Origin: Meghimatium bilineatum
Lineage: Eukaryota > Mollusca > Gastropoda > Stylommatophora > Philomycidae
Length of the DNA stretch: 64,000 nucleotides
Assembly: GCA_034231615.1 (NCBI GenBank)
Contig: CM067317.1
Span: 48,055,376 to 48,119,375, forward strand
Reading direction: 5' to 3'
This document shows positions 1 through 10,549 of the stretch, piece after piece. Position numbers and translations under genes: made by a program. The notes beneath the pieces were generated by a model, which saw nothing but the letters and a program-made list of their open reading frames with translations, was not told where the DNA came from and ran no database searches. The first letter of the stretch is position 1, and the number at the start of each line of letters is the position of its first letter.

Positions 1-59
1 TTTATCAACACTTAATTTTTTGGTTGTGTTGATTTTCTAAGCAATATAAATACGTTCAG

Positions 60-500
60 TAGTTTGCCACAACTCTGTCTCTTGTGTTGTTAATACGTTC
101 CGCTGGTGTCTTCTTTTTGTGACACATTGACAACCCATCCAGAAATTTCACTATTTGTCTTCCTGTCTCTTCTCCCCTTGATCTTTCCAGTGGTTACTAA
201 ATGTTCATGTTTTACTTTCCTCATGTCATCACATGCCACAAAAATCTTGATTATCTACTTTTAATTTTCGTTATAATTTGGGGATTTACTCCAGGGTCTC
301 TGAGAACTTCTATATTAATGTTCTTGGTTGTCCATAGAATTTTCATCATTCTTGTTAAAAACAAAATCTTAGTTGTCTCCAGCATAACGTGGGCATTTTT
401 TTTTACAAACACTTGTCTGAATTTGGATGTTTCTAGCCAAAATATAACGTTATCACAGCTAAGCTATTTAAGAAATGTTCAAAAGTTGTAGAGATTTAAC
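60..500 (-). mobile_element. LINE 3' end, decayed (unit 1 intron)
   Basis: The minus strand reads as a broken reverse-transcriptase C-terminus of RTE/CR1-like type, with GKIKGRRDR followed by RQIVKFL and a tail resembling INNTRDR. A clearer relative lies at 44150-44560. Stops and frameshifts are frequent. The plus-strand 96-codon ORF here is only the opposite strand of this relic. Confidence 0.65.
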
Positions 501-639
501 TCTATTATACTCAGATATTTTCATATGTACTTTGTCCCTCTCAAAGAAGTGATACTTCATTCGAAATAAAACTTTTCATAGCAAGTAACTCTGTAAAGTC
601 ATCAATAATCTTCAGGGGTATCATTATGCAAGCAAGTTA

Positions 640-710
640 TTACTAGCCAAATTTGAACTATTGAGATCGTGATTATAGAGCAAAAGCTTAACCACTATGT
701 CAGGGATATT
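640..710 (-). repeat. Possible decayed tRNA-like SINE piece
   Basis: The minus strand has CATAGTGGTTAAGC followed about 35 nt later by AGTTCAAATTT. These resemble tRNA A-box and B-box promoters. It is repeated at the same place in units 2-4. Confidence 0.35.
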
Positions 711-768
711 TGCAGTCAAATCTGAAGATAGAAGAGGAGGCGGGTTGGCGTGATCAAGAAGGTCTATG

Positions 769-1044
769 TGCTACAATTCAGAACGATCCTTCTAAAGCGA
801 GACACGGCTCTCTTTCTATAATGTGTATCCAAAGAACAATTGAGGTTACAAGGAGGAAAGTGAAAGAGGAAATCTTGGATTGATAACATCAAGGAATGGT
901 CTAGACATGATTACTCTACATTTCTCTGAATAGCTAAGGACAGAGTTGATTGGAGAGCTTTTTCAGCTGATGCATCCAGTGTTGCAACCCCTATTGCCCT
1001 GACGAGTTATGGATCTTATTATTACTATTATTATAATTATAAAA
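769..1044 (+). mobile_element. LINE 3' end (RT C-terminus) with TTA tail, unit 1
   Basis: The plus strand translates in pieces to SWIDNIKEWSRHDYSTFL, DRVDWRAFSADASSV and a final LTSYG. This is the conserved C-terminal signature of a non-LTR retrotransposon ORF2. It ends in a short (TTA)n tail, as many LINEs do. It is 5' truncated and contains stops. Confidence 0.75.
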
Positions 1045-1116
1045 GTTGACATTGATAAATTGATCATGGAACATATAAACTAAACTAATGTTATAACACA
1101 TCGGTGTTCAGAAAAA

Positions 1117-1404
1117 TATGCTCTCTGCTGTTGTGGAAGAACATTTAACATTTAAGAAGATTAGATATAATAAGACGAGATCGTGTGAGGAATGTGGAGA
1201 TTACACGAGTTCTTGGAACAGCGTCTGTGGTCAAATATATTCAAAAAAGAGACTAAAACGGTTCTGCCACTTAATGAGACTGAATCCATATTGGTCAGCA
1301 GCAAGAGCATACAAAATGAGAGTGAAATCAAGAAGTGGTAGTGGGAATTCAAGAAGAATGTGGATTGAATGAGTTACCAATGTTCTGAGACGTTACAATA
1401 ATAC
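1117..1404 (+). mobile_element. Second LINE C-terminal fragment, unit 1
   Basis: After a frameshift the plus strand reads VLGTASVVKYI, then KRLKRFCHLMRLNPYW and a basic segment ending WIE. This matches the usual LINE end with an (R/K)FGHxxR block followed by a basic (R/K)W(I/V) block. The 84-codon and 63-codon ORFs here are fragments of it. Confidence 0.65.
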
Positions 1405-1570
1405 TGCATACCAAGCAACCAAACATGATATAGTTGGAAACCGAGTGGTTTTAATAATCTGATGTTATACAGCAAAAGCAGAGAAAATAGACAGACAGGT
1501 AGGTAGAATGACAGACAGACAAACAGATAGAGAATGTTTCAATTTTTTAAATTTTCAAATATTGTTTCAG

Positions 1571-1804
1571 GATCACATTGTGAGATTGATATCGATGAGT
1601 GCAGAAATGCTAGTTCAGTGTGTGATAATGGTGGCATTTGTACCAACGAGTTTGGCAGTTTTAAATGTCAATGTCCAAGTGGTTATACGGGAATCACATG
1701 TGAGATTGATGTCAACGAATGCTTGAGCAATCCTTGTAAACACGAAAGTGTATGCAATAATTTACCTGGAGGTTACACCTGTAATTGTCAGGAAGGGTAT
1801 ACAG
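1571..1804 (+). CDS. EGF-like protein, exon A copy 1 (two calcium-binding EGF domains)
   Basis: This is an internal exon of 234 nt (78 codons) between an acceptor TATTGTTTCAG and a donor GTAAGG, with phase 1 at both ends. It supplies cysteine 6 of the preceding domain, one full EGF domain, and cysteines 1-5 of the next, so each intron falls at the GYTG turn. Both domains show the calcium-binding start (DIDEC, DVNEC) and the Asx-hydroxylation pattern C-x-[DN]-x4-[FY]-x-C-x-C (CTNEFGSFKCQC and CNNLPGGYTCNC). RNAS is a possible N-glycosylation site. Proteins with arrays like this are normally secreted or extracellular membrane proteins (fibrillin, fibropellin, Notch type). No family-specific domain is visible, so no name is given. 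Upstream exons lie outside the window. Confidence 0.9.
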
Positions 1805-1940
1805 GTAAGGTTTCAAGATTTTGATGAGCTACATTAATTTTAAATTCTGCAAAATTGAGATTCTTTTGTTTTGTTTAATTAGTTAGTCATCACATTATCG
1901 CTATTGCACTTCAGAAAAATGTGTTTTGTTTAGGCAGCCA

Positions 1941-2136
1941 GTAATCAGATCATCATAATTGCACTCTATACACATGTCTTTGTTTTGTTTAGTTAGTAAT
2001 CAGATCATCATAATTGCACTCTATACACATGTCTTTGTTTTGTTTAGTTAGTAATCAGATCATCATAATTGCACTCTATACACATGTCTTTGTTTTGTTT
2101 AGTTAGTAATCAGATCATCATAATTGCACTCTAACA
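1941..2136. repeat. 55-bp tandem repeat, about 3.5 copies
   Basis: Units start at 1941, 1996, 2051 and 2106 and are nearly identical. Each ends with TTTGTTTTGTTTAGTTA. Units 2-4 have a different, partly related arrangement at the same place. Confidence 0.9.
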
Positions 2137-2325
2137 TATGTTTTGTGGTTTCTTTTTTAATATGTTAGTAATCAGATCATCACCATTGCACTTGAAGTAT
2201 ATTTTGTTGGTTTTGTTTAGTTATTTAGTTAGTAATAAGATCAACAATATGACACTGTATTTATTTATTTATTTTGCTTATTTTTTGATATCAATATTAA
2301 TTACGAGCAATGAGGTTCTTGTTTC

Positions 2326-2560
2326 CTATGTGGGATTGGGGTTTTTGTCACCGCTTTCTTCCTGATGTTTTAGTTGTTGTGAAGACATGATACCTAGTTG
2401 TATTGCTTGATACTGTGGTTGCTGGTGCGTCAGTCGGCCTAGTATCTCTGACTTCAGTACAAATGAATACCCGGGCAGACATGTAGCCCTGCTCGATGTC
2501 GAGAATGGCCGGACCAATCATAGTTTCCAGCTTCTGTTTGATGGACTAAGCTTAAAGAAT
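2326..2560 (-). other. Conserved intronic segment with a minus-strand open stretch, unidentified
   Basis: The minus strand contains an open stretch with the phrase PAILDIEQGYMSAR followed by TEVRDTRPTDAPAT. It persists with few changes in all units that cover it (8640-8870, 57540-57770, 63880-64000). No domain is recognised. It could be a fragment of an unknown mobile element ORF. Confidence 0.4.
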
Positions 2561-2817
2561 TGACCTTGAAGGGAATTTTTAATTAGAAACCAGTATCATG
2601 GTACACGGACATTCCCATAAGTGTTGTATTCTCTGTTACAGTAACCATCGAAGCCAACCAGACTCAAAGTCTCAGTCAGATTATGTGATTTTCGAATCTT
2701 TTCAGAAAAGGCATACTTTCTTTCCTTACCAATTGTCATCCTATTTCTATCGTTCTTTGCATGTATACTTTATCGCACCTATGTGACAACCTGGGCCTGG
2801 CTTCTAGTTGAGATGGC

Positions 2818-2831
2818 AAAGAATAGGATCA
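2818..2831. other. Empty target site of the 167-bp insertion
   Basis: AAAGAATAGGATCA occurs once here. In unit 2 it flanks a 153-bp insert on both sides (9153-9166 and 9320-9333), and likewise in unit 3 (58056-58069 and 58221-58234). Unit 1 therefore preserves the pre-insertion state. Confidence 0.9.
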
Positions 2832-3059
2832 CTGTCTCCTTCCCAGTTATGTCGTAGGAGGTCGCTAGTGAAAGTTGGGGGATAGGTTGACAACCTGACA
2901 CCTGTGCAAAACATCATTATCATATCATGTTTCCATTTCTTACTTTTGTCTTCTATCAAATAGTCTCCATAGATGACGAAGAGATTCAGGTCAGCGGACA
3001 TTGCAGCTTTGTTCTTTTGTGGTTGACTTCTAGGTGACTGAAGAATGCTAGATGTGCCA

Positions 3060-3185
3060 TCACCACACATGATTCAACAAATCTGGCAGAAGAATGATGA
3101 GATAGTTGGCACAGAGTGTTCTGTGCTTCTGGCAGAAGAATGATGAGATAGTTGGCGCAGAGTGTTATGTGCTTGTAGCAGGACG
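3060..3185. repeat. About 53-bp direct duplication specific to unit 1
   Basis: A segment beginning CTGGCAGAAGAATGATGAG is present twice in a row in unit 1 and once in the other units. Confidence 0.75.
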
Positions 3186-3442
3186 TGGTAATAATTGGAT
3201 ACTGACTCACTGAAATGCCTCCCTGTAGGGACTAAACATGCACCCATAATCTCCATTTGACAAACATGCTGTGAGACAACCTTATATGAGTCTGAGTGTC
3301 GTCTCAGTTACACAATTGAGAAGAACTTGGACTGTCAAGAGATATCTACTCGAAGCATAAGGGATTCTTTCATCCATTATCGCCTCCATCATCATTTTCT
3401 TTAATTCATGACTGTCCATATTGGGTTGTTCCTATCAGTTCT

Positions 3443-4009
3443 CAGTATAGTGAAATCCCTCTATAGCGCATACGCTTATAACAAATTTTATTATTTCACA
3501 ATCCTTTTCAAAATCGCTTATTATGTGTAATCTTTATTATTTGTACTTAACATCATCAAGTGCTGTTCTGGCTTGTTTTGGCGGTCATGAATCTCCACAA
3601 CTCTATTTAAAGTATACTTTACTTGGATATATAGTATGTAGTGTAGTGCATGGCTGAAAACGTTGGTCTCACATTTGTGAGGTTCAACTACCTGTAAACA
3701 CTGGGGTTTTTTCTGTCGGAAGGTACATTTCTTTTAAAAACTGACCCTGTATAAGACGACAGCAAGAACATGTTGTATTTATCATATAGTTCCAAATCCC
3801 AACCCCCCCCCCCCCCCCCCCCTGCCCACCGGTAATTCCCTAATGTGAAACATGCAGTATTTCATGGGTCTTTTTCTTTCTCCAATCTCAGATGACTTTT
3901 TTTTCACGCCACGATATCAGACTATATAATGTTTTCTCACGACACTAAAACTAGCGAGTTTTTGTTATTGCGTAAATATTTCGTCAGTCCGAACCAAGCT
4001 GTTATACTG
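3443..4009. mobile_element. MITE-like element with CAGTATA ends, unit 1
   Basis: The segment starts CAGTATAGTG and ends with a sequence whose reverse complement starts CAGTATAACAG, giving short terminal inverted repeats like those of pogo/Tigger-type DNA transposons. The inner TTATAAC motifs recur in degenerate form at 11430-11790. There is no transposase. It contains a poly-C tract at about 3802-3822. No clear TA duplication was seen, so the family call is tentative. Confidence 0.5.
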
Positions 4010-4121
4010 GGATTTGATTGCAATAGATCTTTCTTTCACAGCAAGAAACTCCTACTCTAAGCAATGTATTCGAGAAGAAACCTTCTACTCAGAATTGACT
4101 AAAATGGTAGCATACCTTATT

Positions 4122-4300
4122 CTTCTTCGTCTTCAGCGTTCATTCTCACACTCCTGCTGAATCTCTACTGTAGCAGGACCATAATCCATTCTAGATTCTT
4201 TAAAGATGTAGTCCAGTGAATGGAAATGCGATGTGTGGTTGTTTTATTTGCTCCAATGGCCCGACACATCCGTCTTTGGCTGATATTCTATTCACGGTGT
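4122..4300 (-). repeat. Dispersed repeat with GAAGAAG end (diverged copy), unit 1
   Basis: It shares its order of motifs with 38941-39236: CTTCTTC start, CATTCTCACACTCCTGC, then GCTCCAATGGCCCGACACATCC. Copies recur at 10550, 53144 and 59488. Confidence 0.6.
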
Positions 4301-4374
4301 AGAGCACAACTCTTCAAATTTTGGATGTAAAATTTTTCTAGAACATATAAATACATTTCAGTAGTTTGCCACTG

Positions 4375-4480
4375 TGTACTGAGCAGAAGGGATGCACAAA
4401 TGACTGCGGCTGGATTTGAACCTAGTACTTTGGCCGTCACAGATACCCTCTGTACCCAGCCACCACAGAGCCGAACTCAA
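4375..4480 (-). mobile_element. tRNA-derived SINE, family 1 (unit 1)
   Basis: The minus strand has TGGTGGCTGGGTACAGAGG (A-box-like) and, about 35 nt on, a B box GGTTCAAATCC. These spaced internal promoters mark a tRNA-derived SINE head. It is not a functional tRNA, because no acceptor-stem pairing is evident. Confidence 0.7.
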
Positions 4481-4790
4481 AAACGATATATAATTGTATA
4501 TATAAGGCTATTTTTGTATATATATATTCAATCTCAATCACAGGAAACCATGTAACCATTTCTTTCTATCAATGTGGACGACTTTTTACCATTAACGTTC
4601 AGATGCACAGAAGTATCACAGAACATATAAGAGGCGGGTGCAGCCAAAATTAGCAAGAATTATTTCCTGTTGTGAACCATATCTCACAGAAAACAAGTGC
4701 ATCATCATGATAGTTTTGTACACTCATCTCATGCAGCGTCACTTATCTTGGTATGCGCAACTTTCTCCCTGTTATATTGGCTGGTGACAC

Positions 4791-5042
4791 ACACACACAA
4801 AACTTTAAATACTGCTAGTTTACCTGTTAAGGAGTGCTGGGCGGCTGTTACGGCTGTGGGCATCAAGACCGCTATTCCAGAGCTGTCACCGCGACATGTT
4901 CAGGAAGAATTGTTTATTTCACCTCAGAAAGATAAAAATGCTTTTCCCAACTACGGGTTGAACCCGAGACCTCAGAAAACTGATGTGCTCCACTAAGGTG
5001 CTCTACGGCCTGGCGCTCCACAAAACATATATTTGTCACAGA
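4791..5042 (-). mobile_element. tRNA-derived SINE, family 2 (unit 1)
   Basis: This is an insert of about 250 bp relative to unit 2. On the minus strand it starts near the tRNA-like part, with GCACCTTAGTGGAGC as A box and GGTTCAACCC as B box, and ends with a CA/poly-purine-poor tail near 4791. Flanking GTGACACA and GTCACAGA may be an imperfect target duplication. The 99-codon plus-strand ORF across it is incidental. Confidence 0.75.
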
Positions 5043-5615
5043 GTATATGCAAATCGACAAATCATCTGTCGCATCAGCCAAGATTAGTGATGATGTGCGA
5101 GATCAGGAGACCGGACTATTCTGGGAAAGTACTTCATAAATACTGTACTGGGAAATTTCTACTTCTTCGTCCCTCAGCTTAAAGAGGATTTAATCCCATA
5201 CCTTGTAGAAAAACAGTTATATTGACTTTACTCTTCACAGGGTTAAGAAGAAAATGATAAATGGTTGGTTGGTTGGTTGGCTAGTTAAATTAGTTAGTCG
5301 TTGGATCATCATCACTGCAATCTGGAAACGTCCAGTTGCTCCGATCTCTACTTGAGTGTATTCGTCATTACACTTCTGCTAACAGTACCGATCCTATGCT
5401 GGTTGACCATCATTCTTCTGCGCCCTAAAAATGCTCACTTCTAGCAACACCGCATTTCAATCTCTGATCTTAATTCCTAGCCATTGAAAAGGAATCATCA
5501 TCCACATTAGTCTCACTCTCACGTGTTATATCTCTTAAGGAGTTCAAAACGTCAGAGCGATTCATTGCCACATCGCCCTGTGCCACAATCGCGCATGATT
5601 CCAGTTGATACATGG

Positions 5616-5745
5616 TCTATGTATATTAAGTGTTAGATGTGAATTATCTATGTATATTAAATGTTAGTTGTGAATTATCTATGTATATTAAATGTTAGAT
5701 GTGAATTATCTATGTATATTAAATGTTAGATGTGAATTATCTTCG
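5616..5745. repeat. 31-bp tandem repeat next to the exon B acceptor, unit 1
   Basis: About four units of the form TCTATGTATATTAAATGTTA plus GATGTGAATTA end directly at the exon B acceptor at 5748. Copies are at 54650-54775 and 60990-61113. Confidence 0.9.
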
Positions 5746-5748
5746 TAG

Positions 5749-5976
5749 GAAAAGTATGTGATACCGATATAGATGAATGCCAACTTGACCCATGCAAAAA
5801 CAATGGAACATGCATCAACAATCCTGGTGGGTACAGTTGTGATTGTGTGACCGGTTACCGGGGCAGTGATTGTGCTCTGGACGTTGATGAATGTGATCGT
5901 TTTCCATGCAACAACGGAGCAATCTGCATAAATTTCAATGGTGGATATACCTGCCAGTGTAAAGGTGGATTTGAAG
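5749..5976 (+). CDS. EGF-like protein, exon B copy 1 (two calcium-binding EGF domains)
   Basis: This is an internal exon of 228 nt (76 codons), phase 1 at both ends, with acceptor TTATCTTCGTAG and a weaker donor GTATTT. It completes the previous EGF domain (KVC), encodes a full domain beginning DIDECQLDPC, and opens a second beginning DVDECDRFPC up to GGFEG. Both hydroxylation motifs are present (CINNPGGYSCDC, CINFNGGYTCQC). NGT in the first domain is a possible N-glycosylation site. It is too short and too split to appear as a long ORF from a start codon, because it has no suitable Met. A 31-bp tandem repeat lies directly upstream, close to the acceptor. Confidence 0.88.
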
Positions 5977-6103
5977 GTATTTCAATTTATATTTTACAGA
6001 ATATACTTAAGTGGAACTGAATACTCCTGTATCTTCCTTCAGTATTTACATTTAGATTTAACCTTCAGTTATTTACCTTTAGTTATGTATGTTTGATCTC
6101 TCT

Positions 6104-6262
6104 CAAACTCCCCATGGAGCTCTCTTGTAGTAGAATGGTTTAACTAAATTGGCAACAGAATGTAGTCCAAAGAACATAAATTTGTTGTGTTGCTGTTCTG
6201 CTTGTGCCAATGGTACAATACTTCCGACTTTAGTGGTATTTACTTTGAGTATTTATCTGTGG
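6104..6262 (-). repeat. Dispersed repeat, diverged copy after exon B
   Basis: It contains CTCTCAAACTCC, GTAGTCCAAAGAACA and GCCAATGGTACAATACTTCC. This is the same order as in the dispersed family seen at 30660 and 38941. Copies are at 55133-55283 and 61472-61615. Confidence 0.5.
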
Positions 6263-6366
6263 TGTTTGTTTTATAATATTTTCGTAGCATATCCTTTTCA
6301 GGACGTAGCTATCAACACTTAATTTTTACGTTGTGTTGATTTTATAAGCAATATAAATACATTCAG

Positions 6367-6805
6367 TAGTTTGCCACAACTCTGTCTCTTGTGTTGTTAA
6401 TACGTTCCGTTGGTGTCTTCTTTTTGTGACACATTGACAACCCATCCAGAAATTTCACTCTTTGTCTTCCTGTCTCTTCTCCCCTTGATCTTTCCAGTGG
6501 TTACTAAATGTTCACGTTTTACTTTCCTCATGTCATCACATGCCACAAAAATCTTGATTGTCTACTTTTAATTTTCGTTATAATTTGGGGATTTACTCCT
6601 GGGTCTCTGAGAACTTATATATTAATGTTCTTGGTTGTCCATAGAATTTTCATCATTCTTGTTAAAAACAAAATCTTAGTTGTCTCCAGCATATCTTGGG
6701 CAATTTTTTTACAAAAACTAGTCTGAATTTGGATGTTTCTAGCCAAAATATAACGTTATCACAGCTAAGCTATTTAAGAAATGTTCAAAAGTTGTAGAGA
6801 TTTAA
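6367..6805 (-). mobile_element. LINE 3' end, decayed (unit 2 copy)
   Basis: It is the orthologous copy of the relic at 60-500, with a few base differences. Confidence 0.62.
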
Positions 6806-7074
6806 CTCTATTATACTCAGATATTTTCATATGTACTTTGTCCCTCTCAAAGAAGTGATACTTCATTCGAAATAAAACTTTTCATAGCAAGTAACCCTGT
6901 AAAGTCATCAATAATCTTCAGGGGTATCATTATGCAAGCAAGTTATTACTAGCCAAATTGGAACTATTGAGATCGTGATTATAGAGCAAAAGCTTAACCA
7001 CTATGTCAGGGATATTTGCAGTCAAATCTGAAGATAGAAGAGGAGGCGGGTTGGCGTGATCAAGAAGGTCTATG

Positions 7075-7697
7075 TGCTACAATTCAGAACGATCCTTCTA
7101 AAGCGAGACACGGCTCTCTTTCTATAATGTGTATCCAAAGAAGAATTGAGGTTGCAAGGAGGAAAGTGAAAGAGGAAATCATGGATTGATAACATCAAGG
7201 AATGGTCTAGACATGATTACTCTACATTTCTCTGAATAGCTAAGGACAGAGTTGATTGGAGAGCTTTTTCAGCTGATGCATCCAGTGTTGCAACCCCTAT
7301 TGCCCTGACGAGTTATGGATCTTAGGATTAATATTATTATAATTATAAAAGTTGACATTGACAAATTGATCATGGAACATATAAACTAAACTAATGTTAT
7401 AACACATCGGTGTTCAGAAAAATATGCTCTCGCTGTTGTGGAAGAACATTTAAGAAGATTAGATATAATAAGACGAGATCGTGTTAGGAATGTGGAGATT
7501 ACACGAGTTCTTGGAACAGCGTCTGTGGTCAAATATATTCAAAAAAGAGACTAAAACGGTTCGTCACTTAATGATACTGAATCCATATTGGTCAGCAGCA
7601 AGAGCATACAAAATGAGAGTGAAATCAAGAAGTGGTAGTGGAAAATCAAAAAAAAAGTGGATTGAATGAGTTACCAAAGTTCTGAGACGTTACAATA
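7075..7697 (+). mobile_element. Two LINE C-terminal fragments (unit 2 copy)
   Basis: It is the copy of 769-1404, including the IKEWSRHDYSTFL signature and the KRLKRF block. It carries small indels relative to unit 1. Confidence 0.65.
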
Positions 7698-7874
7698 TTA
7701 CTGCATACCAAGCAACCAAACTATAGTTGGAAACCGAGTGGATTTAATAATCTGATGCTATACAGCAAATGCAGAGAAAATAGACAGACAGACAGACAGG
7801 AAGGTAGAATGACAGACAGACAAGCAGATAGATAAAGAGTGTATCAATTTTTTTATTTGCAAATATTGTTTCAG

Positions 7875-8108
7875 GATCTCATTGTGAGATTGATATTGAT
7901 GAGTGCAGAAAAACTAGTGCAGTGTGTGAAAATGGTGGCATTTGTACCAACGAGTTTGGCAGTTTTAAATGTCAATGTCCAAGTGCATATACGGGAATCA
8001 CATGTGAGATTGATGTCAACGAATGCTTGAGCAATCCTTGTGAACACGAAAGTGTATGCAATAATTTACCTGGAGGTTACACCTGTAATTGTCAGGAAGG
8101 GTATACAG
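7875..8108 (+). CDS. EGF-like protein, exon A copy 2
   Basis: It has the same 234-nt phase-1/phase-1 exon structure as copy 1, with acceptor ATTGTTTCAG and an ideal donor GTAAGT. All cysteines and both calcium-binding motifs are kept. It differs from copy 1 at nine nucleotides. Seven of these produce six amino-acid changes (N to K, A to T, S to A, D to E, G to A, K to E) and two are silent. The N to K change removes the NAS glycosylation site. No exon B follows in this unit, so the next exon in line is the terminal exon at 13784, which has a compatible phase. Confidence 0.88.
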
Positions 8109-9152
8109 GTAAGTTTTCAAGATTTTGATGAGCATACATTAATTGTAAATTGTGTAAAATTGAGATTCTTTTGTTTTGTTTAATTAGTTAGTCATCACAT
8201 TATCGCTATTGCACTCCATAAAAAATGTGTTTTGTTTAGGAAGTCAGTAATCAGATCATCATAATTGCACTCTAGACACATGTCTTTGTTTTGTTTAGTT
8301 AGTAATCCGAACAGCTTCATTGTACTCTAACATATGTTTTGTGGTTTTTATTTTAATATGTTAGTCAGTAATCAGATCAACATCATTGCACTCTATACAC
8401 ATGTCTTTGTTTTGTTTAGTTAGTAATCCGAACAGCTTAATAGGTACTCTAACATATGTTTTGTGGTTTTCATTTTAATATGTTAGTCAGTAATCAGATC
8501 AACATCATTGCACTTGAAGTATATTTTGTTGGTTTTGATTAGTAATTTAGTTAGTAATAAGATCAACAATATGGCACTGTATTTATTTATTTCTTTTGTG
8601 TATTTCTTGATATTAATAGGAATTACGAGGAATGAGGTTCTTGTTTCCAATGTGTGATTGGGGTTTTTGTCACCGCTTTCTTTCTGATGTTTTAGTTGTT
8701 GTGAAGACATGATACCTAGTCGTATTGCTTGATACTATGGTTGCTGGTGCATCAGTCGGCCTAGTATCTCTGTCTTCAGTACAAGTGATTGCCCGGGCAG
8801 ACATGTAGCCCTGCTCGATGTCGAGAATGGCCGGACCAATCTTAGTTTCCAGCTTCTGTTGGCTGGACTAAGGCTCTATTTCTACTTTAAAGAGTTGGCA
8901 TTGAAGAGAAAGTTTAAATAGAAACCAGTATCATGGCACACGGACATTCCCATAAGTGTTGTATTCTCAGTTACAGTAGCCATCGAAGCCAACCAGACAC
9001 AAAGTCTCAGTCAGATTATGTCATTATCAAATCTTTTCAGAAAGGGCATACTTTCTTTCCTTACCAATTGTCATCCTATTTCTATCGTTCTTTGTATGTG
9101 TATGTTATAGTATTTATGTGACAACCGGGGCCTGGCTTCTAGTTGAGACGGC

Positions 9153-9333
9153 AAAGAATAGGATCAAATAGTAACGCAAAATGAGGTAAACAGGTTACTA
9201 AAACACTTACCTAGCCTATTAATAAAAAATATATTTTAAAAAAACATACAATAAAACTAAACAGGACAATTCTCCACGTATCGGCTCCACGTACCCTCTG
9301 ACCATTTGGTTATTTATATAAAGAATAGGATCA
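9153..9333. mobile_element. 153-bp insertion flanked by a 14-bp target duplication (unit 2)
   Basis: AAAGAATAGGATCA lies on both sides (9153-9166 and 9320-9333). Unit 1 has the empty site. The insert has A/T-rich runs but no recognised promoter boxes. The duplication length suggests a retroposon of LINE-driven type rather than a mariner-like element. Confidence 0.8.
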
Positions 9334-9898
9334 CTGTCTCCTTTCCAGTTATGTCGTAGGAGGTCGCTAGTGAAAGTTGGGGGATAGGTTGACAACCTGA
9401 CACCTGTGCAAAACATCATTGTCACATCATGTCTCCATTTCATACTTTTGTCTTCTATCAAATAGTCTCAATAGATGACGAAGAGATTCAGGTCAGCGGA
9501 CATTGCAGCTTTGTTCTTTTGTGGTTGACTTCTAGGTGACGCAAGAATGCTAGATGTGCCATCACCGCACATGATTCAACAAATCTGGCAGAAGAATGAT
9601 GAGATAGTTGGCACAGGGTGTTCTGTGCTTGTAGCAGGACGTGGTAATAATTGGATACTGGCTCACTGAAATGCCTCTCTGCAGGGACTAAACATGCACC
9701 CATAATCTCCATTTGACAAACATGCTGTGAGATAACCTTATATGAGTCTGAGTGTCGTCTCAGTTACACAATTGAGAAGAACTTGGACTGTCAAGAGATA
9801 TCTACTTGAAGCATAAGGGATTCTTTCATCCATTATCGCCTCCATCATCGTTTTCTTTAATTCATGACTGTCCATATTGGGTTGTTCCTATCAGTTCT

Positions 9899-10444
9899 CA
9901 GTATAGTGAAATCCCTCTATAGCGCATACGTTTATAACAAATTATCCTATTTCACAATCCTTTCCAAAATCTCTTATTACATGTAATCTTTATTATTTGT
10001 ACTTAGCATCATCAAGTGCTGTTCCGGCTTGTTATGGCGGTCATGAATCTCCACAACTCTCTATTTAAAGTATACTTTACTTGCAAATATAGTATGTAAT
10101 GTAGAGCATGGCTGAGAACGTTGGTCTCACATGTGTGAGGTTCAGCTCCCTGTAAAGACTGGGGTTTTTTCTGTAGTAAGGTAATTTTTTTTAAACTGAC
10201 CCAGTACATGACGTGGCGACAGCAAAAACATGTTGTATTTATCATACAGCTACAAAATGCCCTCCCTGTAATTCCGTAATGTGAAACATGCAGTATTTCA
10301 CAGGTCTTTTTCTTTCTCCAATCTCAGATGACTTTTTTTCACGCCACGATATCAGACTATCTAATATTTTCTCACGACACTACAACTAGCAAGTTTTTGT
10401 TATTGCGTAAATATTTCGTCAGTACGTACCAAGCTGTTATACTG
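9899..10444. mobile_element. MITE-like element with CAGTATA ends, unit 2
   Basis: It is the copy of 3443-4009 without the poly-C tract. Confidence 0.5.
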
Positions 10445-10549
10445 GGATTTGATTGCAATAGATCTTTCTCTCATAGCAAGAAACTCCTACTCTAAGCAAT
10501 GATTTTGAGAAGAAACATTCTACACAGACTTTACTAAAATGGAAGCATA

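Larger units (their letters stand above)
1..6307. repeat. EGF cassette unit 1 (about 6.3 kb segmental tandem duplication)
   Basis: The whole stretch recurs at 6308-11418 and 55340-61676, and in part at 52407-55339 and 61677-64000. It carries one exon A and one exon B plus a fixed series of intronic elements: a minus-strand LINE end, plus-strand LINE ends, a tandem repeat, a MITE-like element, two tRNA-SINEs and a 31-bp tandem repeat. Exon A to exon A spacing between units 1 and 2 is 6304 bp. Unit 1 alone lacks the 167-bp insertion seen in the other units (empty site at 2818-2831) and alone has a 55-bp tandem repeat at 1941-2136. Confidence 0.93.

Noticed and set aside
201..491. 96-codon plus-strand ORF repeated in each EGF unit (also 6508, 55540, 61877)
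   Set aside because: It is the antisense of a decayed LINE 3' end, hydrophobic only because of its T-rich composition.
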